A DNA stretch of 6,175 bases. Source: CAZBZG01 sp964496245. GTDB lineage: Bacteria; Planctomycetota; SZUA-567. Numbering within the stretch: position 1 is the stretch's first letter; each line of letters begins with the position of its first letter. The translations under genes and the position numbers were made by a program. The DNA is taken from contig CAZBZG010000279.1 of the NCBI GenBank assembly GCA_964496245.1, forward strand, positions 1 through 6,175. The letters are read 5' to 3'. The notes under the pieces were generated by a model. That model worked only from the letters and a program-made list of their open reading frames with translations. It did not search any database and had not been told where the DNA came from. Positions 6,142-6,175 of the stretch are shown piece by piece.

Positions 6142-6175
6142 CGGATTAGACTCGCGTCCCTATGATTTGAGACGG

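Noticed and set aside
2593..6165. A plus-strand open frame of 1190 codons opposite the large modular gene.
   Set aside because: Its product is a low-complexity Arg/Val/His/Gly/Asp string with no domain, and it mirrors the repeats of the minus-strand gene. Long stop-free antisense frames are common opposite GC-rich genes; the minus-strand frame has clear PKD, malectin and FN3 signatures.

Overview
The window is GC-rich. All of its credible genes lie on the minus strand, so the reading order runs from high to low coordinates: a large modular extracellular protein (3043-6141), a secreted beta-sandwich plus helical-repeat protein (1777-2922), and a class I iron-sulfur fumarate hydratase (135-1739). 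The long plus-strand open frames opposite these genes are judged to be antisense shadows.

Organism: a free-living bacterium with a high-GC genome that invests in secreted modular proteins built from PKD, malectin-like and FN3 domains. The secreted jelly-roll protein with an Ala/Lys/Glu-rich helical C-terminus resembles proteins I recall from Planctomycetota and related PVC or environmental lineages. There is no type IX secretion C-terminal domain or PEP-CTERM tail, which argues mildly against Bacteroidota. The phylum call is low-confidence inference; no rRNA or other marker gene is present.

Layout. Positions 6142-6175 hold 34 bases upstream of the large gene, with an in-frame TAG and no convincing ribosome-binding site, so the 5' end of that gene is doubtful. 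Positions 3043-6141 encode PKD, K319/REJ-like PKD, malectin, PKD, FN3, malectin, K319/REJ-like PKD, then two copies of a module of about 110 residues starting FTLI/FTLV. The two malectin copies and the two K319-like copies are internal duplications. Positions 2923-3042 are a 120-base spacer with a strong GC hairpin and a competing alternative hairpin. Positions 1777-2922 encode the signal-peptide protein, with a good Shine-Dalgarno site. A 37-base gap with another good Shine-Dalgarno site separates it from the fumarase. Positions 1-134 form a non-coding 3' flank with two stem-loops and a REP-like palindrome followed by a 15-base direct repeat.

How the genes fit together: the two secreted proteins plausibly act at the cell surface or outside the cell on glycans or as adhesive modules. 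The fumarase is a cytoplasmic TCA-cycle enzyme whose closeness to the preceding gene suggests co-transcription rather than a shared pathway. I see no clearly new biological system. The most testable points are the apparently disrupted 5' end of the large gene, the duplicated FTLI-type module, and the REP-like element downstream of the fumarase.
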